Below, piece after piece: positions 36,313 through 36,316 of a stretch of 36,316 nt of DNA. Both the position numbers and the translations under genes were made by a program. The notes below the pieces were generated by a model that worked only from the letters and a program-made list of their open reading frames with translations, did no database searches and was not told where the DNA came from. The DNA comes from DASQPE01 sp964519805 (GTDB lineage Bacteria; Gemmatimonadota; Gemmatimonadetes; Gemmatimonadales; GWC2-71-9): contig CAZFKN010000021.1 of NCBI GenBank assembly GCA_964519805.1, positions 1-36,316 on the forward strand. Direction: 5' to 3'. Within the stretch, counting starts at the first letter, position 1. Every line of letters starts with the position of its first letter.

Positions 36313-36316
36313 GGGG

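Overview
The window is about 36 kb of high-GC bacterial chromosome, densely packed with mostly housekeeping genes. The sigma-70 factor without region 1.1, the split proton-translocating transhydrogenase, the GH57-based glycogen cluster, the SWIB protein with a histone-like tail and the KaiC-type ATPase together suggest a soil or sediment Gemmatimonadota-like lineage. That assignment is inference from gene content, not a marker-gene result. No rRNA, tRNA, IS element, prophage or CRISPR array was found.

Layout. 1-3.45 kb, minus strand: a secreted PIG-L/LmbE deacetylase cut by the window edge, two small membrane proteins and a DUF971 protein. 3.5-6.3 kb, plus: aconitase A, divergent from DUF971. 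6.4-7.3 kb, minus: a group-2 sigma factor with a clear promoter. 7.6-10.5 kb, plus: pntAA-pntAB-pntB. 10.55-17.0 kb, plus: fused aspartokinase/homoserine dehydrogenase, thrB and thrC, followed without a gap by a KaiC-like ATPase carrying degenerate receiver and GGDEF-like domains, then a small membrane protein. 16.97-18.85 kb, minus: a sorbosone-dehydrogenase-like beta-propeller protein coupled to a peroxiredoxin. 19.0 kb, plus: SWIB protein. 19.4-20.9 kb, minus: CrtI-type carotenoid desaturase. 20.96-22.6 kb, plus: EttA. 22.75-30.0 kb, plus: glycogen operon (phosphorylase, synthase, GH57 branching enzyme, GH57 glucanotransferase). 30.0-32.0 kb, plus: aguB and aguA, making putrescine from agmatine. 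32.0-32.4 kb, minus: small lipoprotein. 32.5-36.2 kb, minus: hutI, an ArgE/DapE-type M20 hydrolase and hutF for histidine degradation.

The most striking signal is in the peroxiredoxin at 16975-17553 (minus). A single in-frame UGA sits exactly where the peroxidatic cysteine belongs (T-K-G-UGA-T). The same frame continues for 112 well-formed codons. A 7-bp perfect hairpin with a GU-containing apical loop lies 14 nt downstream of the UGA, as expected for a bacterial SECIS element. The gene is therefore best read as an undetected selenoprotein, which ordinary gene calling would split or truncate.

Other items: four intergenic hairpins built from 7-bp repeats (two sequence families), one of which supplies the last codons of aguB; two similar TATCTT/C-run start regions that look leaderless; and a hut operon in which an M20 hydrolase sits beside hutF, where a formylglutamate-processing enzyme would be expected.
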